NCBI RefSeq assembly: GCF_001748385.1
Contig: NZ_BCLI01000004.1
Span: 248,001-312,000, forward strand
Reading direction: 5' to 3'
Length of the DNA: 64,000 nucleotides
From: Vulcanisaeta thermophila
Lineage (GTDB): Archaea; Thermoproteota; Thermoprotei; Thermoproteales; Thermocladiaceae
The notes under the pieces are model-generated. The model searched no databases. It was not told the origin of the DNA and saw only the letters and a list, made by a program, of their open reading frames with translations. Position numbers and translations under genes: made by a program. Positions 1-7,444 of this stretch are shown here, piece by piece (positions within the stretch are counted from its first letter, which is position 1; the number at the start of each line of letters is the position of its first letter).

Positions 1-814
1 TGAAGACCTCCCTATTATTCAGGGCCATGGACCCGCCAATGACCACGAGCTCGGGGTCGTAGGCATTCATCACCGTGGCTATGCCCGCCGCGTTCACCCT
101 CATTAGGTAGTTGTCCACGAACTCCCTGGCCAGGGGGTCACCATCGTAGTACGCCTTGAAAACCTCCTCGGTGGTTACGGGGACATTATTAATCAATTTA
201 TTGTATAATTGGGAGTTGGGGAATTGCTTATCCCTGATGTATTCCTTAATGACCCTGGGCACGTTGGCGCCCGAGGCCAGGGCCTCCCAGTGCCCAAGCC
301 CTCCACAGCCACACCTCACCCCTGACCCGTAATCAACCACCGCATGCCCTATTTCATGGGCATTCCCGTCTTTCCCCACGAGCAAGTGACCATCGACTAT
401 CACGCCAGCGCCAATACCGGTGCTAATGGTTATGTAGACCAGGTTCTCAATACCCCTACCCACACCAAAGAGGTACTCACCCCACACCGCGGCCATGGCA
501 TCATTACCCAGAACCACATCCACACCCAACTCCTTCATCAATGGCTCAACAAGCTTAAACCGCTTAATGGGCGCGTTGGGCGCGTATGTAACCACACCCC
601 TCCTCAGGTCCAGGGGGCCAATGGAGCCTATACCCACGGAGTCAATCTTACCCACGCCCAAATCCCTAATGGCCCTTATTATCACCCTAGCCACAGTATC
701 CTCATCACCCACAGAGGGCTGGGGAACCTTAATCCTACCCAACACCTCACCACCCTCACCAACAACCCCAACCCTTATGAAAGTGGCACCCACATCAACC
801 CCCACATAAACCAT
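1..814 (-). CDS. ROK-family sugar kinase, C-terminus beyond window
   Basis: Likely phosphorylates glucose or a related hexose with ATP in the cytosol. The reading frame runs about 271 codons to the window edge, so the C-terminus is missing. The N-terminal phosphate-binding motif DVGAT lies at residues 7-11, the GSIGP loop near 63, the catalytic NDA at 104-106, STGIGAGV near 131, HEIGH near 153, and the ROK zinc segment CGCGGLGHWE at 168-177. In that segment His takes the place of the usual third Cys. The ATG at 812-814 lies about 30 bases downstream of an AT-rich TATA-like stretch near 841-850, fitting a leaderless transcript. The sugar specificity cannot be read from sequence. Confidence 0.9.
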   Translation of the reverse strand, partial: MVYVGVDVGATFIRVGVVGEGGEVLGRIKVPQPSVGDEDTVARVIIRAIRDLGVGKIDSVGIGSIGPLDLRRGVVTYAPNAPIKRFKLVEPLMKELGVDVVLGNDAMAAVWGEYLFGVGRGIENLVYITISTGIGAGVIVDGHLLVGKDGNAHEIGHAVVDYGSGVRCGCGGLGHWEALASGANVPRVIKEYIRDKQFPNSQLYNKLINNVPVTTEEVFKAYYDGDPLAREFVDNYLMRVNAAGIATVMNAYDPELVVIGGSMALNNREVF

Positions 815-912
815 ACAACAAACACAACAACCCACCCCTTTAATTTATTATCAAAGCACAAACCCACACTATAACCCATGCACGATCCAAAAAATAATTT
901 CCTAATTATCGA

Positions 913-936
913 TCCATGGCAAAATTTTGCCACGGA
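913..936. promoter_or_regulatory. 24-bp near-perfect palindrome between ROK kinase and Cas4-like gene
   Basis: The core TGGCAAAATTTTGCCA (917-932) is a perfect 16-bp palindrome. It extends to 24 bp with one mismatched pair (916/933). It lies about 100 bases upstream of the ROK kinase start and about 180 bases upstream of the Cas4-like start. A dimeric regulator site for the sugar kinase is the simplest reading. No regulator gene is adjacent. Confidence 0.5.
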
Positions 937-1082
937 CCAATCAACGAAACCCAATTTAGAAAAACGTGATTATATCTCCTTGTTTTGTTGGCTTATTTCT
1001 TAAGTTTAGGGATTTAGTGCCTTCACCAGTGGGTTTGCATTGTTATGTGTTGTTGATGGGTGGGGTTTACGTACTCATTGGA

Positions 1083-1090
1083 TTTATAAG
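1083..1090 (+). promoter_or_regulatory. TATA box of the Cas4-like gene
   Basis: TTTATAAG is a strong archaeal TATA element centred at 1086-1087. Transcription is expected about 26 bases downstream, at 1109-1113, where two in-frame GTG codons lie. This argues against translation from the upstream ATG at 1040, which precedes the TATA box. Confidence 0.6.
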
Positions 1091-1111
1091 TCAGTGGTTG
1101 ATTTAGTCGTG

Positions 1112-1846
1112 GTGGTTAAGTTAATCATAAGGCCCATTGCTGAGGTGGTGTCTGAGGATGCCATTGAGAGGAGGATGAGGGAGTATGTTGAGGAGATCCT
1201 CAGGGGTGCCAAGCCCATTGCCGAGGGCCTGTACTTAATTGAGCCTCCTGTTCCCAGGGCCACGCCTTCAATGCTGAGCCTGGACTGCCCTGTGAAGGCG
1301 ATTATTAAGCTTAGGATTGGGGAGGTAACTAACATGGATGGGATAAGGGCCCTGGCCAGGGGCAGGGCTGTGCATGATCTGTACCAGGACTGGTTCCGCG
1401 CTGTGAATCCGAGGGTTCATGTGGAGGTGGAGAGTGGTATCGAGGCCCTGGACACGGCGGGTAGGACTGACATACTGTACATGAGGGAGGTGGATGGTGA
1501 GGAGAGGTGGGGTTTGATTGAGCTCAAGAGTGTGTGGAGCCTCAGTGAGGATAGGGAGAGGAGGTACACCAGGCAGGTTATGGCTTACGTAATCATGCTC
1601 AGGGAGGCTGGGATAGACGTGAGGGAGGCCTACCTGGTCACCATGAGGGATGTGAAGGCGCTACCCCTGAAAACCCTTGAACGTGAACTCAACGGCATCA
1701 TTAAGGAGTTAAAGGCACTGGAGACCCTGGAGTGGCCCATGAAGCCTCCCAACTTAAGGCTTTGCTATAAATGCGAGGTCAGGGGTGTGTGCATGACGTA
1801 CAGTAATTACAAAAGCCATGGCCGAGACCCCGCACCCACCATGTAA
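1112..1846 (+). CDS. Solitary Cas4-like PD-(D/E)XK exonuclease
   Basis: About 244 residues with the full Cas4-family pattern: a first Cys in LDCPVK (residue 59), GRAVH near 84-88 (the GxxxH motif), Asp in GRTDIL near 120, ELK near 137-139, and a C-terminal CYKCEVRGVC cluster that would complete a four-Cys Fe-S site. The family cuts single-stranded ends in DNA repair or CRISPR adaptation. No cas genes or repeats are nearby, so a repair role is more likely. The start is placed at GTG 1112 (or 1109) from the TATA box at 1083-1090. The frame is also open back to an ATG at 1040. Confidence 0.8.
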   Translation: MVKLIIRPIAEVVSEDAIERRMREYVEEILRGAKPIAEGLYLIEPPVPRATPSMLSLDCPVKAIIKLRIGEVTNMDGIRALARGRAVHDLYQDWFRAVNPRVHVEVESGIEALDTAGRTDILYMREVDGEERWGLIELKSVWSLSEDRERRYTRQVMAYVIMLREAGIDVREAYLVTMRDVKALPLKTLERELNGIIKELKALETLEWPMKPPNLRLCYKCEVRGVCMTYSNYKSHGRDPAPTM

Positions 1847-1950
1847 TGAGTAATCCGGAGGTCACGAATTAATGAGAAGACTTCACGACATTAGGCGTGG
1901 ATTCACTCTCAACTCCTTACTTACCAATGGCTTAAGGGTTTTGTGATTGA

Positions 1951-3795
1951 TCACTGACTTAATTTAACAATACCCTGTAACTGTGGTATTACGAAGTCGA
2001 GGCCCAGGGACCTCAGGGTGCTAATCCTAGGTATGCCATTCTCATCCCAACCCCTCAACTCGTAGTACCAACTGAGCATTCTATTGTACCCATCGTAGTC
2101 GAGCTTGGCACCCCTGAGTGGGCCCTTGGTTAATGGTTTCTTGAACCACTTGGCAGGTGGTGTGTCGTGCTCCCTGCTCCAGCCACCGTACTCCCTGACC
2201 CAGAACGCCCTTATTAATGTGTAAATCCTATTATTAATTTGGGATAGGGTGCTCATGTTCATGTCCATGCCTGTGGCCGCCTTAAAGAGCCTAAAGTACC
2301 AATCTAACTCGAGGCCCACCTCAACCCATGGGAATCTACACGTAACTATGGTCTCAAATAACCCACTCCTAATGTCCTGCATCTCCACAAGCTTCTCCAC
2401 CTTCTCCCTGGTATAATCAAAACGACCCCTCTGAACCTCCCATGATATTAACCAGGCATCCTTATGGTGAGCCCCAATGGGGCTTGTGGCGAAGGCCAGC
2501 GCCATGCCGGGCGCCGCGTGGCAGTCATAAGCCGATATTTCTAAGCCCTTAACATGCATCGCGAAGTCCGGCGCCTCACCGCCAATCCTCCTGGAGGCCT
2601 CCCTAACACCCAGCGATAATAGCCTACCCAGCTCCGTCTCCCCGTGGGCAATGTCCATTATTAATTCCGCAGCCCTCCTGTGGTCTCCCCATTCTATTCC
2701 ATCCTTAATTAACTTCTTCTCCGTGGCCTCCATGGCAAAGCCCAGGACTGAGCCCGTGCTTATGGTATCCATACCCATCATATCCGCAAGCCTATTCAGG
2801 TAAGCCACCTTTGGTAGGTCCCCAATGCCCAGGTTTGAGCCTAGCATGGCTATGTTCTCGTAATCAAGCTCCGCGGGTTCATTCTCGGAGTCCCTGACCA
2901 CGTGCCCACATGCCATTATACACTGTGGGCATGACCTTGTGGTTATCTTGCTCCTCTCCACGGAGAACCCGCCGATTTTTTCATACTCATCGAACCGACC
3001 CTCACTGAAGTTATAAGTGGGTAGCACACTGGCCTCCTGGGCCCACTCAACAGTGCTGGTGGTTCCCTGCCTCATCCAGAATGGGTAGTTTGGCTTGTTC
3101 TTAGTGGCCACCATGGCGTCTAGGCCTATTTTCCTGAGCATGGGGTCCGCAACCTTCACCTCCCCATGCCCCCTCATGACCACTGCCTTGAGGTTCTTAC
3201 TGCCCATGACAGCGCCCATGCCAGGCCTACCCCCACTCCTCCCCTTCTGTGCTACCACCGTGGCGAACCTAACCAGGTTCTCGCCTGCTGGCCCTATTAG
3301 TATCATTCCCACGTCGGTTCCATGGATCCTCTTGATCCTGTCCTCAGCCGTGAAGGCGTCCAGGCCCCATAGGTCGCTGGCGTCGTTGAAGTCCACCCTG
3401 AACTCCTCGCCCTTATTCTCAATGAATAGGTACGTGGGCCTCTCAGCCCTGCCCTCTATTATTATCATGTCCACGCCGGCCCTCCTCATGTGGATGGCGA
3501 GCCATGACCCTATGTTCCCATCACCATAACCGCCCGTCAGGGGGCTTTTGGCCGCCACGAGCAACTTACCACTGTTTGGTATGGGTAATGCCGTTAGTGG
3601 CCCCACGGCTATTATGAACTTATTCAATGGACTTAGGGGGTCAACACCAGGTGGTAATTCATCCCACAGGGTCTTTATAGCGAACCCCCTGCCGCCTACG
3701 TACCTGAACGCCATGTCCGCATCCAATGGTTGTATGGCAAATTTCCTCCTGCTTAGGTCTATGCGTAGTACCTTACCGCCCCATCCGGAGACCAT
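1951..3795 (-). CDS. aor: Tungsten-containing aldehyde:ferredoxin oxidoreductase (AOR family)
   Basis: 614 residues, the usual AOR length. Oxidises aldehydes to carboxylic acids with ferredoxin as acceptor, using a tungsten bis-pterin and a [4Fe-4S] cluster. Cluster ligands are visible at C289, C292 and C296 (CPQCIMAC) and C486 (VTCRFPW), the same spacing as the Pyrococcus enzyme. A pterin-binding stretch, GMGAVMGSKNLKAV, runs at about 192-205, and DTISTG lies near 343. TTTAAA at 3819-3824 sits 26 bases upstream of the ATG, so the transcript is leaderless and monocistronic. The exact substrate (broad AOR, GAPOR-like or FOR-like) is not decided by these motifs. Confidence 0.95.
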   Translation of the reverse strand: MVSGWGGKVLRIDLSRRKFAIQPLDADMAFRYVGGRGFAIKTLWDELPPGVDPLSPLNKFIIAVGPLTALPIPNSGKLLVAAKSPLTGGYGDGNIGSWLAIHMRRAGVDMIIIEGRAERPTYLFIENKGEEFRVDFNDASDLWGLDAFTAEDRIKRIHGTDVGMILIGPAGENLVRFATVVAQKGRSGGRPGMGAVMGSKNLKAVVMRGHGEVKVADPMLRKIGLDAMVATKNKPNYPFWMRQGTTSTVEWAQEASVLPTYNFSEGRFDEYEKIGGFSVERSKITTRSCPQCIMACGHVVRDSENEPAELDYENIAMLGSNLGIGDLPKVAYLNRLADMMGMDTISTGSVLGFAMEATEKKLIKDGIEWGDHRRAAELIMDIAHGETELGRLLSLGVREASRRIGGEAPDFAMHVKGLEISAYDCHAAPGMALAFATSPIGAHHKDAWLISWEVQRGRFDYTREKVEKLVEMQDIRSGLFETIVTCRFPWVEVGLELDWYFRLFKAATGMDMNMSTLSQINNRIYTLIRAFWVREYGGWSREHDTPPAKWFKKPLTKGPLRGAKLDYDGYNRMLSWYYELRGWDENGIPRISTLRSLGLDFVIPQLQGIVKLSQ

Positions 3796-3909
3796 ACACC
3801 ACCCTATGGCGTGTTCCCTTTAAACGCCTTTCCTTATTTTATGCTGTTAATGAAACAAAAATGAAACAAATACCTCAGAGTAATTACCTGCTTCATAAAC
3901 CTACTTAAC

Positions 3910-4680
3910 CTATTTATTATTGATTTGATAATTACCATCGACCACGTAAACCAATACCCTACCATCAACCCTCGCAATCCTCACCTTAACACCGTATACA
4001 CTACTCAGCACGTCCTCACGAATAACAGAGGCTGGGTCTCCCACGGCCACAAGCCTCCCATCCCTAATTGCCACCACTAAGTCACTGGCCAGGGCTAAGT
4101 CTATATCGTGGGTTGCGGATACTATGGCAACGCCCAGATCCTGAACCAACCTCCTCAGGGTACTTATTACCCTGTACTTATTACCCAGGTCAAGATTTGA
4201 TGTGGGTTCATCGAGGATCAGTAAGCGGGCGCCCGAGGCCACGGCCCTCGCTATTATGACGAGCCTCTTTTGCCCCGTACTTAACTCGCTGAACCGCCTA
4301 TGGGCCAGACCCCCTATCCCAAGGTACTCCAGCGCCTTTATCGCCTCCTCATTACTGACCCAGCCATTAACCCCCCTGGCACTACTCACTACGTCCAGTA
4401 CAGTCATGAACATAGGGTTTTCAATCTCAGCTGGTGAGTACGATACGTGCCTCGGCAGATCCTCTATGCCCAGTTTATCAAGGTCAATGCCATCAATGTA
4501 GACCTTACCATGGAATAACCTGGAGAACTTTATCAATGCCCTCAGTATTGTGGTCTTTCCCGAACCGTTAGGTCCCAATATGGTTGTTAATCCAGGCCTC
4601 GGTATCCTCAGGCTCAGTCCATCTATGACGATGCGCCCATAACCAATGCCCGCGTTGTGAAACTCCACAGCCCTATCCAT
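3910..4680 (-). CDS. ABC transporter ATPase, iron-siderophore/cobalamin importer type
   Basis: FecE/BtuD-like cytoplasmic ATPase that powers the adjoining permease. Walker A GPNGSGKTT is near residues 36-44, the signature LSTGQ near 133-137, and Walker B LLILDEP near 153-159. It is the last gene of a three-gene operon read from about 6733. The start is placed at ATG 4680 because a GGAGGGG SD sequence lies about ten bases upstream and would be too close to the alternative GTG at 4689. The start overlaps the end of the permease gene. The substrate could be an iron chelate, heme, cobalamin or another metal complex. Confidence 0.92.
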   Translation of the reverse strand: MDRAVEFHNAGIGYGRIVIDGLSLRIPRPGLTTILGPNGSGKTTILRALIKFSRLFHGKVYIDGIDLDKLGIEDLPRHVSYSPAEIENPMFMTVLDVVSSARGVNGWVSNEEAIKALEYLGIGGLAHRRFSELSTGQKRLVIIARAVASGARLLILDEPTSNLDLGNKYRVISTLRRLVQDLGVAIVSATHDIDLALASDLVVAIRDGRLVAVGDPASVIREDVLSSVYGVKVRIARVDGRVLVYVVDGNYQINNK

Positions 4681-5671
4681 GGCCACCACCCCTCCTTAGG
4701 AGTATTAGTAATGTTGGTACGCCGAAGAGGCTTGTTATTGCGGTTATGGGTATGGCAACGCCGGGAACCAATACCTTACTCAGTACGTTTGAGTAGAGCA
4801 TCACGGTGGATCCGAGGATTGCGGAGAGTGGTATGACCCTCCTATTGTCTGATGTGTTCGCCAGGAACCTGGTTAGGTGTGGGGTTATGAGGCCCACGAA
4901 GCCTATTATGCCCGTGAAGGATATCGCAGATGCCGTGAGGAGCCCAGTAACCACGAGCATGTTATTCCTAAAGGCCTTGGGCTCCACACCCCCTGACTGG
5001 GCCAGTTCATCACTTATCATTACCAGGTTTAACTCGTGGGTTTTCAGGGCTAGGTAGGTAATGCAGGGTGTGGATATTATGAGCATCACGGCAACGTCAA
5101 CCCAATTAACACCACTCAGGGTACCGAAGAGTAGGTAAACAACCGCGGGTAGTGTCAACGTGGGCCTCATGGCCAGTATGTAAGTGTCCAGTATCATGAC
5201 CACTGCCGAGAACATTATAGACACTGCAATGCCCGCGAGGATCATAGACAACCACTCACCCCTCCCGAAAAGCACCACCAGTGATGTGGAGGCCAGGGCG
5301 CCTAGGAATGCCAGCATTGGCATTAACACGTACGGTACAGGCCCACCAAGGCCAAGGGGCACAGCTATCAAAATGCCCAGTAAGGCACCAAGGAGTGCTC
5401 CAGAAGCCGTCCCCGTTACGTAGGGCTCAGCCAGCGGGTTCCTGAATATGGACTGCATGGTAGCACCCGCCAGAGCTAAGTCAACCCCCACAACCACCGC
5501 TGCCAAGGCCTCTGGAAGCCTTATGTCGAGGATCACCACCCTATAGAGCGGTGATGGGTCCAGGATGTACCCAATGGGTATGAAGACCTCACCCACGGAT
5601 AGATTCAGCAGTACACCCACTATGAGTAGTGGTATGGATAATGCCAGGATTTTTAATTCGGGCGAGGCCAT
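4673..5671 (-). CDS. FecCD/BtuC-type ABC transporter permease
   Basis: About 332 residues of strongly hydrophobic sequence consistent with the roughly ten transmembrane helices of the FecCD family. It includes the motifs GATMQSIFRNPLAEPY, near residue 70, and GFVGLITPHLTR, in the C-terminal third, both typical of this family. It forms the membrane channel for the substrate delivered by the binding protein. ATG 5671 is preferred over GTG 5680 because an AGGTGG-type SD lies just upstream. The stop of the binding-protein gene is only a few bases away. Confidence 0.93.
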   Translation of the reverse strand: MASPELKILALSIPLLIVGVLLNLSVGEVFIPIGYILDPSPLYRVVILDIRLPEALAAVVVGVDLALAGATMQSIFRNPLAEPYVTGTASGALLGALLGILIAVPLGLGGPVPYVLMPMLAFLGALASTSLVVLFGRGEWLSMILAGIAVSIMFSAVVMILDTYILAMRPTLTLPAVVYLLFGTLSGVNWVDVAVMLIISTPCITYLALKTHELNLVMISDELAQSGGVEPKAFRNNMLVVTGLLTASAISFTGIIGFVGLITPHLTRFLANTSDNRRVIPLSAILGSTVMLYSNVLSKVLVPGVAIPITAITSLFGVPTLLILLRRGGGHG

Positions 5672-5680
5672 CACCGCCAC

Positions 5681-6733
5681 CTACCCACTGGGTATTGTTA
5701 GGTTTAAGCTTGGCTTCACGTTATCAATGACCCACTGCGCCGTTATGAAGTGGGGTACCTCAGTGATCCCAAAGGCCCCTGGGTGCATTATCATGGCCAG
5801 TTCCAGGGCACCGTAGACACTCAATGGTCCTGGCTCCTCCACCAGGCTTGTGGCCAGGTCACCCAGTATGTATATGTGCCCCTCCTTGGCGGCGTTGGTC
5901 TCGTTTATCCCGGGTATTGACAGTATGGCCTCCAGCGTGGCCGTGTAATTATCCATGAAGTTACTGGCAATTATGTAGTCGGGGTTGATCACGAGTAGTT
6001 GTGACGGTGTTATTGTTGGGTACATACCACCCACTGGGTCGTAACCCCCGGCTAGGGTTATGTAGTAACCTATGAAGGAGGAATTACCGGCCGCGTATAT
6101 TGGGTTGTACCAAGCCAGGAACACCACGGTAACCCTCGGCTCACTGGACACTTTACTCTTCACGTAATTAATCACGGAATTCATCCCACTAACAACAGCC
6201 TCACCCCTCTGCGGAACACCCAGTACCCTGGCCATGAGCATGACGTCACTCTCAATACCGCTCAAATCCACGTTGTTAGTCCCGTTTATGAAGACCACCG
6301 TTATGTTCGCCGCCGCCAACTGGCCCAGGTATTTGGTTAACCCGTAATTGAAACCCGCGTCGGCGCATAACAGCGATGGGTGGGCCAGTATGACCTTGTC
6401 AATGTTGGGTGCCGGCCATATACTGTGAAGCACGGTGACATTACCAGGGACACTGACATTGAGGTATTGGAGTAGTTGGAGTGAGTACGTATCGATTAGG
6501 TTAACCCTACCTCCAAAGCCCAGGGCGTATATTATCTGGGCGCAGTCAGGGCTAACAATACCAATACTACCGGGCTGGGCATTAATGACCACCACGCGAC
6601 CAAGGGCATCGGTAACATTCACAGGGTAGGTGGAGGCACCACGGGGCTTGGCGTACATTAGTAGGTAGGCTACCGAAACAACCACGACGACTAGAACCAC
6701 AACCACCACAGCCAAAACCGCAGTCCTGACCAT
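5681..6733 (-). CDS. Membrane-anchored substrate-binding protein of the FecCD-type importer
   Basis: About 350 residues with one N-terminal hydrophobic helix rich in Val (residues 5-27) that acts as signal or anchor. A FepB/BtuF-like periplasmic-binding fold follows, beginning around VTDALGRVVVI. It captures the ligand outside the cell and hands it to the permease. The start at ATG 6733 follows a TTG that is also in frame. First gene of the importer operon, transcribed from a TATA element inside the double operator at 6749-6817, so ligand- or metal-dependent control is likely. Confidence 0.9.
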   Translation of the reverse strand: MVRTAVLAVVVVVLVVVVVSVAYLLMYAKPRGASTYPVNVTDALGRVVVINAQPGSIGIVSPDCAQIIYALGFGGRVNLIDTYSLQLLQYLNVSVPGNVTVLHSIWPAPNIDKVILAHPSLLCADAGFNYGLTKYLGQLAAANITVVFINGTNNVDLSGIESDVMLMARVLGVPQRGEAVVSGMNSVINYVKSKVSSEPRVTVVFLAWYNPIYAAGNSSFIGYYITLAGGYDPVGGMYPTITPSQLLVINPDYIIASNFMDNYTATLEAILSIPGINETNAAKEGHIYILGDLATSLVEEPGPLSVYGALELAMIMHPGAFGITEVPHFITAQWVIDNVKPSLNLTIPSG

Positions 6734-6748
6734 CAAGCTGGGATGCCT

Positions 6749-6817
6749 ATCCTACTAATAAGCATTACTTAGTTGTATAAATTAAAATAACTAATAAGCA
6801 ATGCTTATTAGTAGGAT
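6749..6817. promoter_or_regulatory. Divergent operator: perfect 18-bp inverted repeat flanking a shared TATA core
   Basis: Left arm 6749-6766 and right arm 6800-6817 are exact reverse complements of 18 bp, separated by 33 bp that hold TTGTATAAATTAAAATA (6773-6789). Each arm is also part of a local dyad. The right one, 6791-6811, pairs CTAATAAGCA with TGCTTATTAG around a single base. The left one, 6755-6772, is an imperfect copy. The arms cover the expected transcription starts of the importer operon and of the divergent TPR gene, so one regulator could repress both. Confidence 0.75.
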
Positions 6818-6835
6818 TTATGTCCGGTTACGGTG

Positions 6836-7444
6836 ATGGAGTCGAGTGATTATTGTGGGGCTGTTTATAGGGCGGCTGAGGCTGCGATTTGCCTTATGGA
6901 TTTTAATGCCGGCAGGGTTCTTTATGAGGAGTATTTAAGAAAATGCGGTGAGACTCCAGGTGCGTGGCATGGTTTGGCGATTTGCCTCGAGAGGCTCGGT
7001 GATGGTGAGGGCTCCAGGAGTGCCTATAAAAGGGCTTTGGAGCTTCATTTGAGGGATGGTGATGCCAGGAACCTCCTCTGGGCCTCCTGGTGTGCGTTGA
7101 AGCTGGGTATGCTTAATGAGGCTTATGAATTGATAAGGAAGTCCCTAAGCCTAGACCCTGGCTATGCGTATTCCTGGCACACCCTCGCGTTGATTGCCAT
7201 GAAGCTTGGTAGGAGGGATGAGGCTAATGAGGCCATGGCTAGGTATAGGGAGGTTCTTTCCAGGGCCCCCTATGATCGTAGGGAGTGCGAGGGTTTGAGG
7301 ATGCTACTGGATGTGGCGAAGTACCTGGTGAGGGTTGGTGGTGATGTGGCTAGGGCTGTTAGGGAGTTGCTAGTTAAGGGGTTACGTTATAACCGGGCCA
7401 TTTCATGTAACATTGAGGTGCCTGGGGACTTGTTAAATGCCTAA
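6836..7444 (+). CDS. TPR-repeat protein divergent from the ABC importer
   Basis: About 202 residues made of helical repeats with TPR spacing, for example AWHGLAICLERLGDGEGSRS and WHTLALIAMKLGRRDEAN. These repeats usually form protein-protein scaffolds. No catalytic motif, signal or membrane segment is visible. It shares the double operator with the importer operon, which suggests it is expressed under the same condition, perhaps helping assemble or regulate the importer or a metal enzyme. ATG 6836 is used; a GTG lies directly before it. The 3' end overlaps the convergent gamma-glutamyltransferase gene by 12 bases. Confidence 0.75.
   Translation: MESSDYCGAVYRAAEAAICLMDFNAGRVLYEEYLRKCGETPGAWHGLAICLERLGDGEGSRSAYKRALELHLRDGDARNLLWASWCALKLGMLNEAYELIRKSLSLDPGYAYSWHTLALIAMKLGRRDEANEAMARYREVLSRAPYDRRECEGLRMLLDVAKYLVRVGGDVARAVRELLVKGLRYNRAISCNIEVPGDLLNA

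Noticed and set aside
344-874. Plus-strand frames over the first gene
   Set aside because: They are antisense shadows of the ROK kinase, whose motifs on the minus strand are complete.
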